Assembly: GCA_947095535.1 (NCBI GenBank)
Contig: OX352774.1
Location: forward strand, 67,022,416 to 67,086,415
DNA: 64,000 nucleotides
Source: Poecilobothrus nobilitatus
Lineage: Eukaryota > Arthropoda > Insecta > Diptera > Dolichopodidae
Direction: 5' to 3'
The notes below the pieces were generated by a model. It saw only the letters and a program-made list of their open reading frames with translations. It was not told the DNA's origin and made no database searches. Numbering within the stretch: position 1 is the first letter of the stretch; every line of letters starts with the position of its first letter. Below, one piece after another: positions 26,661 to 39,030 of the stretch. The translations under genes were made by a program, and so were the position numbers.

Positions 26661-26898
26661 GGGCATCGGTGGCCTAGTGGGTGAGAGCGTGTAAAATACG
26701 CTATAAAGACAGAGGGAGTGTGGGTTCGAATCGCACACACGTCGTAATTATTCTCCCTTACTCCCTTAAGGGAGAATAACTCCCTTATGTCGTAAGGGAG
26801 TTATTCTCCCTTACGACATTTACCACGCCTGAACAGAAAAGGCTGTGTAATTTCCTGTCCGTCCATATTTATGTGGCAGAAAAATCCATAAAAAAAAG
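26661..26898 (+). mobile_element. SINE-A copy 4, full length with target-site duplication
   Basis: The head GGTGGCCTAGTGGGTGAGAG, the B-box-like GGTTCGAATCGC and the shared 3' body ending GTGGCAGAAAAATCC and an A-tail are all present. A 14-bp perfect duplication, AAATTAAACTTTTA, flanks it at 26647-26660 and 26899-26912, the signature of target-primed retroposition. The hairpin region (about 26742-26818) is expanded by internal duplication of the GGGAGTTATTCTCCC unit. Confidence 0.9.
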
Positions 26899-27297
26899 AA
26901 ATTAAACTTTTACTGGGCTACAAAACCATGATCATAAATTTTGGTTAGCTTTGATGTTCAAACATATATGTAAAACCTAATTAAAAAGGATGTTTAGAGT
27001 TGGTTACAAAATCGAAATTTTTGTAATTTATTTAGCATCGGTAGCTTTCACTATTTTAATTTCTTTATTCTTAAAATATTTATGTAGAAACAAATTAGCA
27101 AAAATGTTTTAGTTTGTTACAAAATCAGAATAACGTACGGTTTTTTTTTTTCAGAATTTGAATATAATTGTATAAATTTAAAATAATTAACTTTAAAATT
27201 TTTTTTTTTAGGAAATCGGTATGCTCTTACTATCTAGTATGTTATTTAGCAAGAAGTAGTTTTCCCAATTAGGTATTTTATAATTTTTTTTTTCCTG

Positions 27298-27560
27298 TTA
27301 CTTCTCGTGGGAGCAGAGGGCATCCACTTGCATCCTTCATTGCTCTCTATTGTTAGCACATATTTTGATTTCCTCCCAAATTTGCCCATTTCTGGCTAAT
27401 TCGGCTGCAGCTGTTCGACCCCAGGTGTTGTTGGATCGGCTTCGCCTTTTACTTCCTTGGGGATTCCATTCTAGAGCCATTCTGTTTTGTATTTGTTTGT
27501 TCTTTTCCCAGAGTGTGGCCTGTCTATCTCCATTTTCTTCGCTTTATCTGGCTCGTTATC
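27298..27560 (-). pseudogene. LINE reverse-transcriptase C-terminus, decayed
   Basis: Read on the minus strand, the translation gives RRKWR*TGHTLGK, then after a frameshift NRMALEWNPQGSKRRSRSNN, TWGRTAAAELARNG and QIWEEIKICANNRE, and a final DALCSHEK before TAA at 27298-27300. The GHTL...ALEWNPQG...TWxR...DALC series is typical of the C-terminal tail of non-LTR retrotransposon endonuclease/reverse-transcriptase proteins (RTE-like). In-frame stops and a frameshift show it is dead. The rest of the element is absent. An overlapping 120-codon plus-strand frame is a shadow of this fossil. Confidence 0.8.
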
Positions 27561-29929
27561 GGCTCTTACTTCTATACATACTTTACTTATTTGCGTTTAA
27601 AATTAGCAAAAGTAAACTGCGAAATTTATATATGCATATAACAAATATTTTAAATAGTATAGAATTAAAAAAAAAAAATTTAAATACATACCATAATTCA
27701 TTCAATTATTGAACAAATTGTTGAATAAAAAGAAACTTACCTAAAAAGAAAAATAAAAAAAATCATCCGTCATTTTTTAGATTTAAATTGGCTAGAATAT
27801 CTTAAATAGTAATTTAAAGTGTATATTATTTGATTCTGTTTTGTTTTTCTATTAAAAATTTATTATAAAATCGTAAATATGTAAGATTAAATCCTGAAAG
27901 TAGCATGCAATATTGTTACCTAGGAGTACAACTGTAAATTTCAAGCTTAAATAAAAGTTACTGATAAATAAAAAAATAAATAACGTAAAAATTATTTATT
28001 ATCTTTTAATGGAAAATTTAACGAATTCAAACAACCTGTCTAGATGATGTAGTATAGTTAATCTGAAGGACTCATAATAGTATAAGATTTTAAAACTTTC
28101 GTTTAACTGAAAACTTTTTTTTGTTATGATTTGGAGTAGATTTCGATCTGTTTCAGTAAATTAACTCACAACTGTTCAAATCGATTCGGATATCCCTTTT
28201 TCGGATACATTATCTATCACATATTTAATTTTTCTAGCATACATTTTTTAGCTTTTCAGTTTAACTATTTAGACAATCAATAGACAAACCATTTAATAAA
28301 TTATCAGCTGATAATAAAAATAAATACAAATAAATTATGTGTAAAATGAATTAAAATTGTGTAATATTTTTAAAAAGTTAATATTTATACAAAAAAAAAA
28401 AAACAAAAAAAAAATGTAACCAATTTAAATAATATCATGTACATATCTATGCACGTACTTTTCATTTTCTAGTATAGAACAAAGAAACGATATATCAAAA
28501 TAAATTTCATTTTTTTTTTTGTTTAAACTTTTGACAAATTGGCATTTTACTTGTCAAAAAATAAAAACTTATATACAACCTGTATACAATTTGTAACAAT
28601 TTTCATTTGCACAATAAAAAAAATAAAAGAAAAAAACAAAAAAAAAACAAATTAACGTGGTAACTTTCTCATAATACCACAACAAAATTTATAAGAAAAG
28701 TTTTTGATCTTCAGATATTTTTTAATGTTATACTTTATACATATATATACCATATCTATACATACTTTTATGAAATAATGCACTTTATATTAAAAAAGAA
28801 AACTATAACCTGTCAAAAGTATGTTAAATAATGGTATAAATAATATTTTATTTTTTTTTTTTAAGTTTTTATTTAAAAACTTTATAATAAGTTAACCGTT
28901 ATCCTTTCATATCTTCTAATCGTATATCTTTGCTATAAAAGATGATCCAGTAAAATATTTTAAGCTTTTGAATATTTTACGAATGAGGCATAAACAAAAA
29001 GAAAAAATACATTTTTTTTAAGGGGTTTATTGAAGATTATATAAGAGAACAAAAAAAAACAAAAAAAAAAAAAACATTGAGCTCCCAATTGGGGATTTTT
29101 GTTTATTTTTTCTTTCGATTTTGCTTCTGAAACTTATAACTTTACAATCCAATCCAATGAACCAAAGGACAATTTTAACAAAAAAAATTTTTTTTGTTAG
29201 TTGGGAATTTTAGTTTTGCTTTTGATAGTTAATCTTTTGTCTTTTTACAATTTTTCTAAATATTGAAAATAATACACACTTTTTTGGATGACAGTTTTCT
29301 AGTAACTTTCTACTTAATATTATATATATGTATATGTATTTTTAAAAAATGTTATTGTTTGTAAATATGTATAATAAAATATATGCATATTAATATTATT
29401 TATAAATGAAGTCAAAATATTAAATAAGAAAATGTACTTTTTGTATATATTCCAGTCATTGGTTTAATCTATTTTTTATTTAGTCTGCTTTAACTATTCC
29501 TTGAATTTATTGTGTTATTAAACTTGAATACACGAAAACTTATTTAATCCTTTTTTTTTTCTTATTATTTAAAGGAAAATCTGAAGCTTTAGTATATAAC
29601 TTTTATTTTGAAATAAGTCAAATTATATTTGGTAAAAAAAACACATTTTCTTTCCCCCAAGGATTTATTTAGTAAGGTATTCTTGATATGTTGTAAAAGT
29701 GAAAAGCCTTTGAGCTACTTGAATCCAAGTCTTAACTGTTATTTTTTGAAAGACTATCAAAAGAGTATCATTTGCAAGAGTATCATGTTTTTCTTAATTT
29801 GATCACAATTGCAAATTCTCTGTTTAGAATATAATCGTAACTCTGTTTAGAATATAAACCTAACAATTCAAAAAAGTCTGTTCTGGTTTAAAGAATTAAT
29901 TTTTCTGGTTTATTATTAATTTTTTCGAG

Positions 29930-30521
29930 GATTGGTGGAAAACTCGAAAGTCATCAAGAGACACTGCACATGGTTCCTCAGACTTTAACCAACCATAACC
30001 ACTCACCTTTTAAAACCAAATTTTGGGATGGAACCTTTAATGCAAATATAGAAAATAATACACAATGTACAGTTTGGTTGTGAGGATAGGGATGTGGGAA
30101 GTATGATTGGTGAAATTGGAATTAGGAAATTTTGGGATTATGAGGGATAGGTAGGAAAATTTGGAGGGATATTTTGAAGAAAGATGTTAATGTTTTGAAA
30201 AATGTTAATGTAAACACATGCGATGGTATATGATTCTACAAACGGGACGTGCGAATTTCCATAAGCTGTATTTCGCCATCGTGATAATTCTATATGGTAG
30301 GGATGGGCTTCTGTTGCACTCCTTGCTCGTTGGAAATCTTTAAATGGAGACATTAACTGTTTTATTTCTTTGGAACAGATGTTAATCCCTACAAGATATC
30401 TATAAAACAAGGTTAGTGACCCAACTTTACGACTATGTCTGAGTGAATTGAGCATTGAAGTTACACTGGTGTCATTGATAAAACGAATAGCTATGTTTTG
30501 CACATTATCTAGATAACCCAT
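29930..30521 (-). pseudogene. Different LINE: RT C-terminal fragment with 3' flank
   Basis: The minus-strand frame 30521-30138 (127 codons) encodes LDNVQNIAIRFINDTSV, LRHSRKVGSLTLFYRYLVG and RSATEAHPYHIELSRWRN. This matches the usual tail LDxVQRRAxRxIxD...HRRxVxxLxLFYRYxxG...HPYxVxLPxxRT of arthropod jockey-like LINE reverse transcriptases. The expected WNSLP motif is not intact. The sequence down to about 29930 is the likely 3' UTR, since it matches 47075-47215. It is 5'-truncated near 30521. The open frame is a remnant and probably not expressed. Confidence 0.75.
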
Positions 30522-30529
30522 CTAGAGAA

Positions 30530-33500
30530 TTTATTAAATGAATTATTTTTACAGATGAGACTCAGATATGATTTTAAATTTTTAACGAAGTATTTTTTTT
30601 TAAAACATATCTTCTCTGGAAATTTTGTATGAGTAGAAAGGTCCAAAGAACAATTTTCTATTTTTTTATACATTTAATATTTTGCCTTTATTTCTCTTAC
30701 ACCAAAATTATATTATGTGTAAATGTGTGTTCGTTGTATCAAAAATAACATCTATTTTTGTTAAATTGTTTTAAATTTTTTAAATTATTTAAAATAAAAT
30801 AAAAGAAAATAATATAATCATAAAAGTTTCTATTAAGTTTACCATATATAAGTTATATATACATGTGTATTCATAGATTTTAGGCACTTAAGAAAAAAAT
30901 TTTCTTAAATAGGAAAATATTTAAAAATATAGGACAAAATCAAATATATAATAATATAATACATATATAATACATTATCTTGAAATCTTTGAATTTTTTT
31001 TTTCTGAAGTTTTAATAAAAAATTGGGCTAAAAAGTTTTTGTTTTTTTTTTTTAGAAAGAACATGAACATCTAAAGACTGTAGTAGTATTCTTATGGACT
31101 TTTTCTGTTTAAGAAGTACAAAACAAAAAAAAAAAAAAAATATTTTTATAATAAATAAACTAGGAAAGTTCTACTCGTGACTTTCCCGTATGCTAAAAAA
31201 ATATAAGCATGTACAACCAATAAAAATTTTGTTTTATAAGTGGTTGGCAACGTTATAAAGTTATTTTCTTATCTTATTTCCTCGTGTGGATATTTGAACA
31301 TGATAAACTTCCGTTTGTGGTATAATAAAATTTCTGAATTTTATCTATTAGGTTTAATATAAAGTAATATTACTAAGGTTTTAAATTTTAACAGAAAATT
31401 TATTAATTTGTTTCTTGTTGTTTGATTGAAAACAAAATCGAAGTCGTAATGATGATAAAACATATTAGCTATAATTTTTTTTTAATCTGTTTTAAAATCG
31501 TCTTTTAGTTTAACTTTTATTCTGTTTATATTAGATGCTTTAATATTCTTTTGGGATTTGGACTTTTCCTCCACTATTATTATACTTTATTCATATAGGT
31601 ATTATGTATAAAAGAAACTTCAAAAAAATTTTGAAGAAAAATTCGAGAAAACGAAGATTTTTTTAAGTTTTTTCTTCTTTTTTTTTTTTTTATTTTTATT
31701 TCAATTTATTTTAACTTTATTATTTTCTAAATTAAATTTATAGTTATACTTTTTAGTTATATTTTACTGAAGACAAATCGTTCCCGTTGGTACTTTACGT
31801 TTTGTTTAATATTTGCTTTTTTTTTCTTTTTTACCTCAAATCTATATGTTTAAATGTCACATAATTTTTAAAGATACTTTTTAAAACCAGGAAACAGTAA
31901 GTGGATTATTGCTTTTTAATTTTTGGTTTTTTTGTCTATGTATGTATATATGTAATATATGTATAAAAAGTATTTGATAAGGAGTTTTTTTTTTTTATGT
32001 CAAAAATACCTAAAAAAAACATTTAATAGTAAAACCCTATTTAAGTTATAAACTTTCGAATAGAATTAAAGTTTGTAACAAATTTTCTTCTTTTAGAATG
32101 GGTAAGAAGTCAAATTGAAAAATTGAATTTTATAACTATTTATTATTGAAATGGTTGTGAATGATTGAGATTAGAAGTACTGTTATTGGAATGAATAGAA
32201 TAGAAAAGCTTTATATAATATTGAATAGATTAGAAATGGTTGATTTAATGAGATAATGAATTTTCTATTACAATTTTCAGTTCTTCAATGTTAAAGTTGT
32301 TCCTCTCTCTATATTATATTTAAAGAAATTTTTAAAAATGTAAAGACAATCCTAATATCTGTAGTAAATTAAGAAACTAGATTTAGCAAATGGAAATAAT
32401 AATTTGGTTGACTGTGAGATAATTTAGAATGGCTAATTAAAAGTTGAGACTTTTCAGTTAATGTATGTGAATGTTTTCTATTTCGCGGTCAATCATCGTT
32501 TTCATTTTCATTTGTGGTAAAAGTTCGCCGTCATACAACCTTACATTAGTAACCATTTAGTAACCACTAAGTCCCCTTTTAGTCCCGTAAAGAATACCCT
32601 TTAACACACAAACAATGCGTATATCTTTATTTGATAAAATTTAATTTTAGACAAAAAAAGAAAAAAACGAAAAAGAAAAAAAGGATCAATTAAATTTGTT
32701 AATATTTTATTTTCTGTGTGAGTATTGAAAAATCAAACATACAACAATTTTTTTTTTTGAATTACACTTTTTTTTTTTTTTTTACCTATTTTACGGGCTT
32801 TTCACAGTGTGTGACGTCAATATCAAACTTACTCTTTTTTGAACAAAACCAAAAATAAAAGCAAATTATTTTACACGTGCCATGAAAATTTTCCCCTGAT
32901 AATATTTGTCAAAAATATAATAAAATAAATAAAGTAACATATAAAAAAAAAAAAAATAATATATTTTATTGAAAAAAATAAAAAATTTTGTTTTCTTCAG
33001 ATTATTGTTTTTCTTTTAAAAAAAATTTTATTTTCAACTTTTTTAAAATATTTAATAAATTGCTTCGTTTTTTTTTTTTTATTTTGATTCAAAAACTGAA
33101 AATTGATATAAACGATTACATTCAGTATTTGCACCCGTGAATTGTCAATTTAAAGAAAAAAAAAGTTTCTTTAAAAATGTTTTCCACTCATACATATAAA
33201 TGTATGTATGAATGTAATGTAATGTATGAATTATTATTATTGATAAAGCAAAGTTGATTACCGGTTATTAAAAGAAATTACCAAACAACTTTTAGAATTA
33301 CTAAGTTAAATTATTTCAAAAGTCAACTAACCAAAACACCAGGATTGTATATATTGTGACTATTGTGACTCGAAATAGACGATACATGATTTTGCAGCAA
33401 CTCATATAAAACCCAATTGTTAGTTTTTTTTTCTTATAAGGTTTTAGATCTTGAAAATTTGATTAAAAAAAATTTGCTCCTTAGATGGCTTCTTCCAACT

Positions 33501-33940
33501 CTTTTATTCATAAACATTCTTTTGGAGAATATAGAACCAAAAACGTATGGATTCAAAATAAAATTCTGATTCTGAATTCTAACATTAAAATCTTTCAACT
33601 GTAAAGTAAATGATCATTTTCATTTACATTTTAAAATTATAAGTATTATTTTATTAATGGTTCCACATCTTTTATTTGGTTAATGGTCTCAGAAAAATAA
33701 TTTTAATTTTTTTAAATATTATTTACAATTACAACTTAGCAGTATATTTTTGATAAAGTTTAAATTTAACTCATTATTATATTTATAACTCTTTTTTTTT
33801 GGTTTGAAACCAGTAAATTGAAATAAACATTTGCCTAAAAGTATGCAATTATTTAATAAAAATACGGTATTTGCAGGATAATTGGAAATTCTTTACTAAA
33901 AAGGAGCTTCGGTAGCGTAATAGTTAAACAAAATAAATAA
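30530..33940. other. AT-rich gap
   Basis: I see no gene. It contains poly(A) and poly(T) runs, (TATG) drift near 33190-33230, a single palindromic TGACGTCA at 32812-32819 and small GAATAGA/TAGAAATG repetitions near 32190-32240. Confidence 0.6.
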
Positions 33941-33945
33941 TTTAC

Positions 33946-34315
33946 TCCACTAAGTTATTTATTATTCATATTTGACTAAGTTTTAGTTTATGCAATCATT
34001 AATTTCACTAAGCCGTTAATTACTCGACTGTAGCTATTGTATACAGGACTGAGACGTTTCTTTTATTTCTACGTCATCTATTATCTTATACCAGAATTAT
34101 GGTTTATTATTATTTTATTATATAACTATTACAAAAATAATATTAACATAATTTATAGGACATATATACTTATTTTTAATTTAATTATATTCTACTAATT
34201 ATATATTATAAGAAAAATATCTATTATTTTTTATTAATCTATATGACTCAGCCGGGATTTGAACCCGAGGCCTTAAGTATGAAAGGCTGGTGTCTTAACA
34301 ACTACACGATTGGCT
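33946..34315 (-). mobile_element. SINE-B copy 1 (tRNA-derived, about 370 bp, minus strand)
   Basis: On the minus strand it opens with AGCCAATCGTGTAGTTGTTAA (A-box-like) and has the B-box-like GGGTTCAAATCCC and GGCTGAGTCATATAG. A long AT-rich body and a 3' part with GTACAGTCGAGTAA-type and TTAGTGAAATTAATGA-like strings follow, ending TTAGTGGA. It is collinear with the copy at 47739. A short A-box-like fragment, CTTCGGTAGCGTAATAGTTAA, lies just outside at 33908-33928. Confidence 0.8.
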
Positions 34316-34319
34316 GGCA

Positions 34320-37300
34320 TTATACTGTATGGTATGTAATAATAACATTAATATAAATAATTTCGAAAAAATTTACTAAAACAATTTAAAATGTGGAAAA
34401 ACGAATCTTTGTTACAATTTCAAATTAAATATATTAAATTTTGCCATGTAACGATCCTTCAAAAAATCAAATCGTTTTTATAGATGGAGTATTTTCAATC
34501 AGTTAATTCTATAAATATTTTTCTCTTTTTTATATTACAAAATATATCAAAGTTATGGTGTGTGGTACGCTTTTTTATTGGGTTAAAATAAAAATAAAAA
34601 ATAATAATAAGTATAATAACAACTTGAAAAAGTAGATATATTTTTATTTTGAACCTTTTCGAAGAAAATTTAAAAAAAAAAAAAAATATATATTTTTTAA
34701 ATTACCTTTATGATGATGTCAAATGCAAAAAGGAAAACATAGTATCATTTAATTTAAATTTTTGTTTTTAATGTTGTTGTAATCTTTTTATTTTTGCTTT
34801 TGGAAATTACTTAATTTCCGTTTAAAAACTTATATAAAACATATAGGAAGTCAAGTAAATTATATACCTATACCTATATATTGTAACTGATTTAAATAAA
34901 AAAACAAAAACAGTTATTTTACAAAAAATTTTTTTTTTATCATAGATACGTATTATATAATAATTACAGTCAAAGTAGGTCCTATGTATTATATGCCAAT
35001 AAAATAATGAATTTCGAAGTAGGCAAATAAAAATTCTTTTTCAGTTTTTATATCACTATATCGGTTTAAAAATCATAAATTATTTTGCTTCTACAAGAAC
35101 GATACCAAACAATAGAATTTATCGAATCAGATGGGAACCATAAACAAACAAATATTTTCACGAAAACACCCTTAGAAATATTATTCGGCGCGCAAGCAAA
35201 ACAGTAACAAAAGAAACAAGTCTGTCTGCCCGTATGCAAAAAATAGAAAAATTAATATAGGAAGCTTAAAGATCGTGCGGCATTAGTTTCATAACAACTT
35301 TAAGAAAAGTATTGAAAAACACACTCACATTAACCATTATCACGCATCAGATAAATTATTATGGAAGTGACAGAATAGTGACTGAATCATCAAATATTGT
35401 ATCGAAGTAACCCCAGAAAAGAAGACAAGAAAAAAGGTCTTTCAAATAATTAGAAAAAATTTACTTCGAACAATTTTAAATGGTTCAGAAACTAAATAAA
35501 TCCAACATAATTTCATAGATTTATAGTTTTTTTTTTGTTTTTACAATTAACAGCACACAACGGTTAGACTAAATGAAAATATTGTTTTTTCAATGAAATG
35601 TAAATTTAATACGTGAAAAGTTTTTATGGTATATATACCTGTTTAATTTTAGGATCAGTTATATTTATTCTGGGAATATTAACAACAAAAAATGTACACG
35701 AAAAAATAAATTATATATAAATTTTAAACAATTCATCATATACTTACTATACTTACATATATTGGTGCAATGATACACGAAATAATAAACATAATGGTTG
35801 ATTTTTACTGTTTGTTGGTTTAGATTGTTTAGATTAAATTGATGTAGTTGGTTTTGTTTTCCTTTTCATTAATTTTTAAATGATACAAAATTTAGAAACC
35901 GTATAAAAAAGGATACAATTATAAAATGTTTTCACTCGAAATTTCATTATTAAAGATTTGCTTATTTTAACGAAGATGATAATCATGATTCATAGAATCA
36001 TTCTCTATATGATACAAAAAAGGTTTTAGATTATGATTCTGCTTTAATCAATCAATCTATCGTTCGTTCTCTATATGATACAAAGAAGGTTTTAGATTAT
36101 GTTTCTGCTTCAATCAATCAGTCTACTGATGTTCTTTAAAGAATTTGTTCTCCTCCATTTTTTTTCTTTATTAGCTATATTATCCTTTTTTTTTCATGGT
36201 TAACAGGAAAATTATTTTAGCGTTCCGAGTTTAAGTTAAATTGTTATGAGCCATTGTGTTTTTGGTTTAATCATTTAAACAAATGATTTCAATCGTAGCT
36301 GAAGAGCTCGAAGAACCAAATCGGTAAATTTGAGGTAATTAAGAAAGAAATTAAGTTTAACTGAATGAAAAAATAGAAAGGAAATCTCAAAAAATAAGGT
36401 AATAGAAAGAGAATCACAAAAAATATCGAAGTAAAATCTCCAAGGACGATATTAACTCCCTTTTTCTAATGAAATCAAATAAATAAAATGATTAGGTTAT
36501 GTAGAAAATTACCTAAAAAAACTTAAATCAGTTATGTGTAATGTGTAATAACGAAAGAAAACAGTTATGTAAGTATAACAATTTAATTATTTGTATGGGT
36601 TAGTTATTAATCTCATTTTATTTAAAATCTCTTCTTTTAAATCTTTTTTCTTAAGATCTTGTTTTTTTTTTTTGGATTATATTTTTTAAATTAAATTTGA
36701 ACCGTTCAAATAAAACAAAATAACAAAATATATTTTAAGTAGTTTTCATAAAATAATTCGCATTTACGAAATCCGGAATGTACAATTGTGCACAATTTTT
36801 ATTTTTTTTTACTTTTTACAAATCTACTAACAATTGAAACCCTGATTAGATTCAACCCTGATTTGTAAACTATTACATATACCGCAGCAAAATTTCTTTT
36901 GTGTTTATATTTTCTCATTGAAATTTGTTATATTCTTTTAAATAAAATTTAAATTTTTAAACATTGAGAGCTATTGTCCTAAAATCCGCTTTAAATAAAT
37001 TATTGAAACCCTGATTTTGTTTAATTTTACTTAAATAAATATTTAGTAACCTTATGAATTAAAATTTTGTATTATCTAACAATAAAAAATAAATTTACAA
37101 CAAGATTTAAAGAAAAAAAAAAGAGGTCTAAAAAGAAAATTTTGTTAAAACGAGATTAACACTCAGGTTCTCTCTTCAATATATGAACATACAATAAGAT
37201 AACAAATAAAATATTGAAGTTTAGTTTGAAAATCTTTAAAACTAAAGGTTATTTTAGATTGGTTTCAAATATAAAACTACTAATTTTAAATAAATCCTAT

Positions 37301-38900
37301 TTTCTGAAATATAAAAGCGAATTAAAAAAGTTAACACAACGTTTTTTTTTTTTTTTTTAAGGATAAGTTCATAATTAAGCGATAAATAACTGCTGCTGTC
37401 TATTAAAAATTAATTGCATATATTTAGGAGAATTAAATTATATAATATGACGTATATGTTAATAATAATTTTGTATTTTATTGTACCATATATGTATTTT
37501 AATTTTATGTATTGGACTTTAATATTGTTATATGTTTTGTAATACAAAGAGCGAATCTCGAAATGGAAAAAACGAAGAAAAGAAGGAATTAAAAACGAAG
37601 TAAAGGAGCAGTCTAAATGCATTCTTCATAGTTATACGATCAATTCTCCTGATGCTTAATTTTCAAAGTTTTTTTTTTATCTACAATCGACACTCTTTCA
37701 ATCTTGATACTAAAAATTAAATTTTCCCAAATTTTTAATTAATAATTTTTTTTTTTTTTTCTAATTAATATTTGTTCGATTTTCAATCCTCTTGAAAATA
37801 CGATATATAAAATAAATAAATACCATATAGCTATAAAACCATACTGAAATTCTATTGTATTTATTTTACATTTTCATTATCTATGAAATTTTAATGTTAT
37901 TTTATCGAATTAAACTTTATATATTTGAAAAATTTATTTATTTTCAGGACTTGTTTTAATAAATTACAAAAATAAACAAAGTTTTTTGACATATTTAAAT
38001 TGATATAAATCAGACCAAATAAACTAACCAGTATGAAATTTTGTTTTTATTTTGTTTTTTTGTTGTAGTATTTTCAAATAAAATAGGGCCATAGGTAAAC
38101 GGAGCGATTAGATAATTTAAAAGTTTTTTTTTCCTTTTGGAAAATTTTCATTGAAATGTATATATATAAAACAACAAAATAGTTGTTCGACAATTTGCAA
38201 TATTGACTGGTTTTTTTGTGTTACAAATTGTTTATAAAAAACTTTTACAGAAAATCTAGAACGAAAAAAAAAAACGTAATACAAATAAATAATATTGTAG
38301 AAAAACCAAAAAAACAAACAGCGCCAAAATTCTTTTTATTTTTATTTTAATTTTTTTTTTTTTTATTATATTTGAAAACATATTAAAGAGTGCATGACCA
38401 TAAAAAATAAAAAAAATGCAAAAAATTTACAACCGCTTTCAATATTAAGTAGAGAATATACAAATACAATTGAGAATAAAAAAGAACATTGCAGTTAGTT
38501 TTACTTCATTTTATTTAAATACAAGGTTTGACCTCCTCCTGGTTTCCTGAACTATTCTGCCTTTTTTATTTGCACAATTGTATAAGAAAAAGTAATTTCA
38601 GTAAATTGGTATAAATTCTAAAATAAAGTTTTGGTACATGATAATTGAGTACATTTTTTTTTGTTTTCTTTATATATATATTTTTTTCATTTTTATATTC
38701 AGGGACGATTTCTATAATAATAAAATAATTTTAGAAGATTGGAGAATAGAAATAGCATTTTAATTCATACATTACAACGCACAATATAATTTATATAGAG
38801 CAATTTTCGTGGTAAGCCAGAGTAAATTGGCGGTGTTTTTTGAAACCTACATCTACTTCACATTATTTGGCTTTGTTCAAACATTATTGAATTATTAAGT
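34320..38900. other. AT-rich gap
   Basis: Besides the tandem duplication at 36000, a block at 35090-35420 has less biased composition and a short frame resembling a retroelement integrase tail (PLEILFGAQAKQ), too weak to call. The remaining frames of 60-70 codons are Phe/Ile/Lys/Tyr-rich noise. Confidence 0.5.
36000..36125. repeat. Tandem duplication, two units of about 66 bp
   Basis: The unit beginning TTCTCTATATGATACAAA, through AGGTTTTAGATTATG and TTCTGCTT to AATCAATCA, occurs twice with a few substitutions. No gene is associated. Confidence 0.75.
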
Positions 38901-38910
38901 TGGAAACGGA

Positions 38911-39030
38911 AACACCACTTGTCAAATAAACTTAATAGAAATCTTAAGTTTTAAATGGTGACCCACTTGTTAAATAAACTTCATTGGGATATTAGGTTTA
39001 AAATGGCGACCCCACTTCTCAATCAAGTAA
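38911..39030. repeat. Minisatellite, unit about 48 bp, two and a half copies
   Basis: ACCACTTGTCAAATAAACTT, ACCCACTTGTTAAATAAACT and ACCCCACTTCTCAATCAAGT start successive units, each followed by an AAATGGYG segment in the first two. The array is noncoding. Confidence 0.65.

Noticed and set aside
27350..27712. 120-codon plus-strand open frame
   Set aside because: It overlaps, antisense, a LINE RT remnant whose minus-strand translation shows clear family motifs; the plus frame is a shadow.
35090..35420. Possible LTR-retrotransposon integrase remnant (PLEILFGAQAKQ)
   Set aside because: Only one short motif-like string, interrupted by stops, and no LTR pair or other domain nearby.
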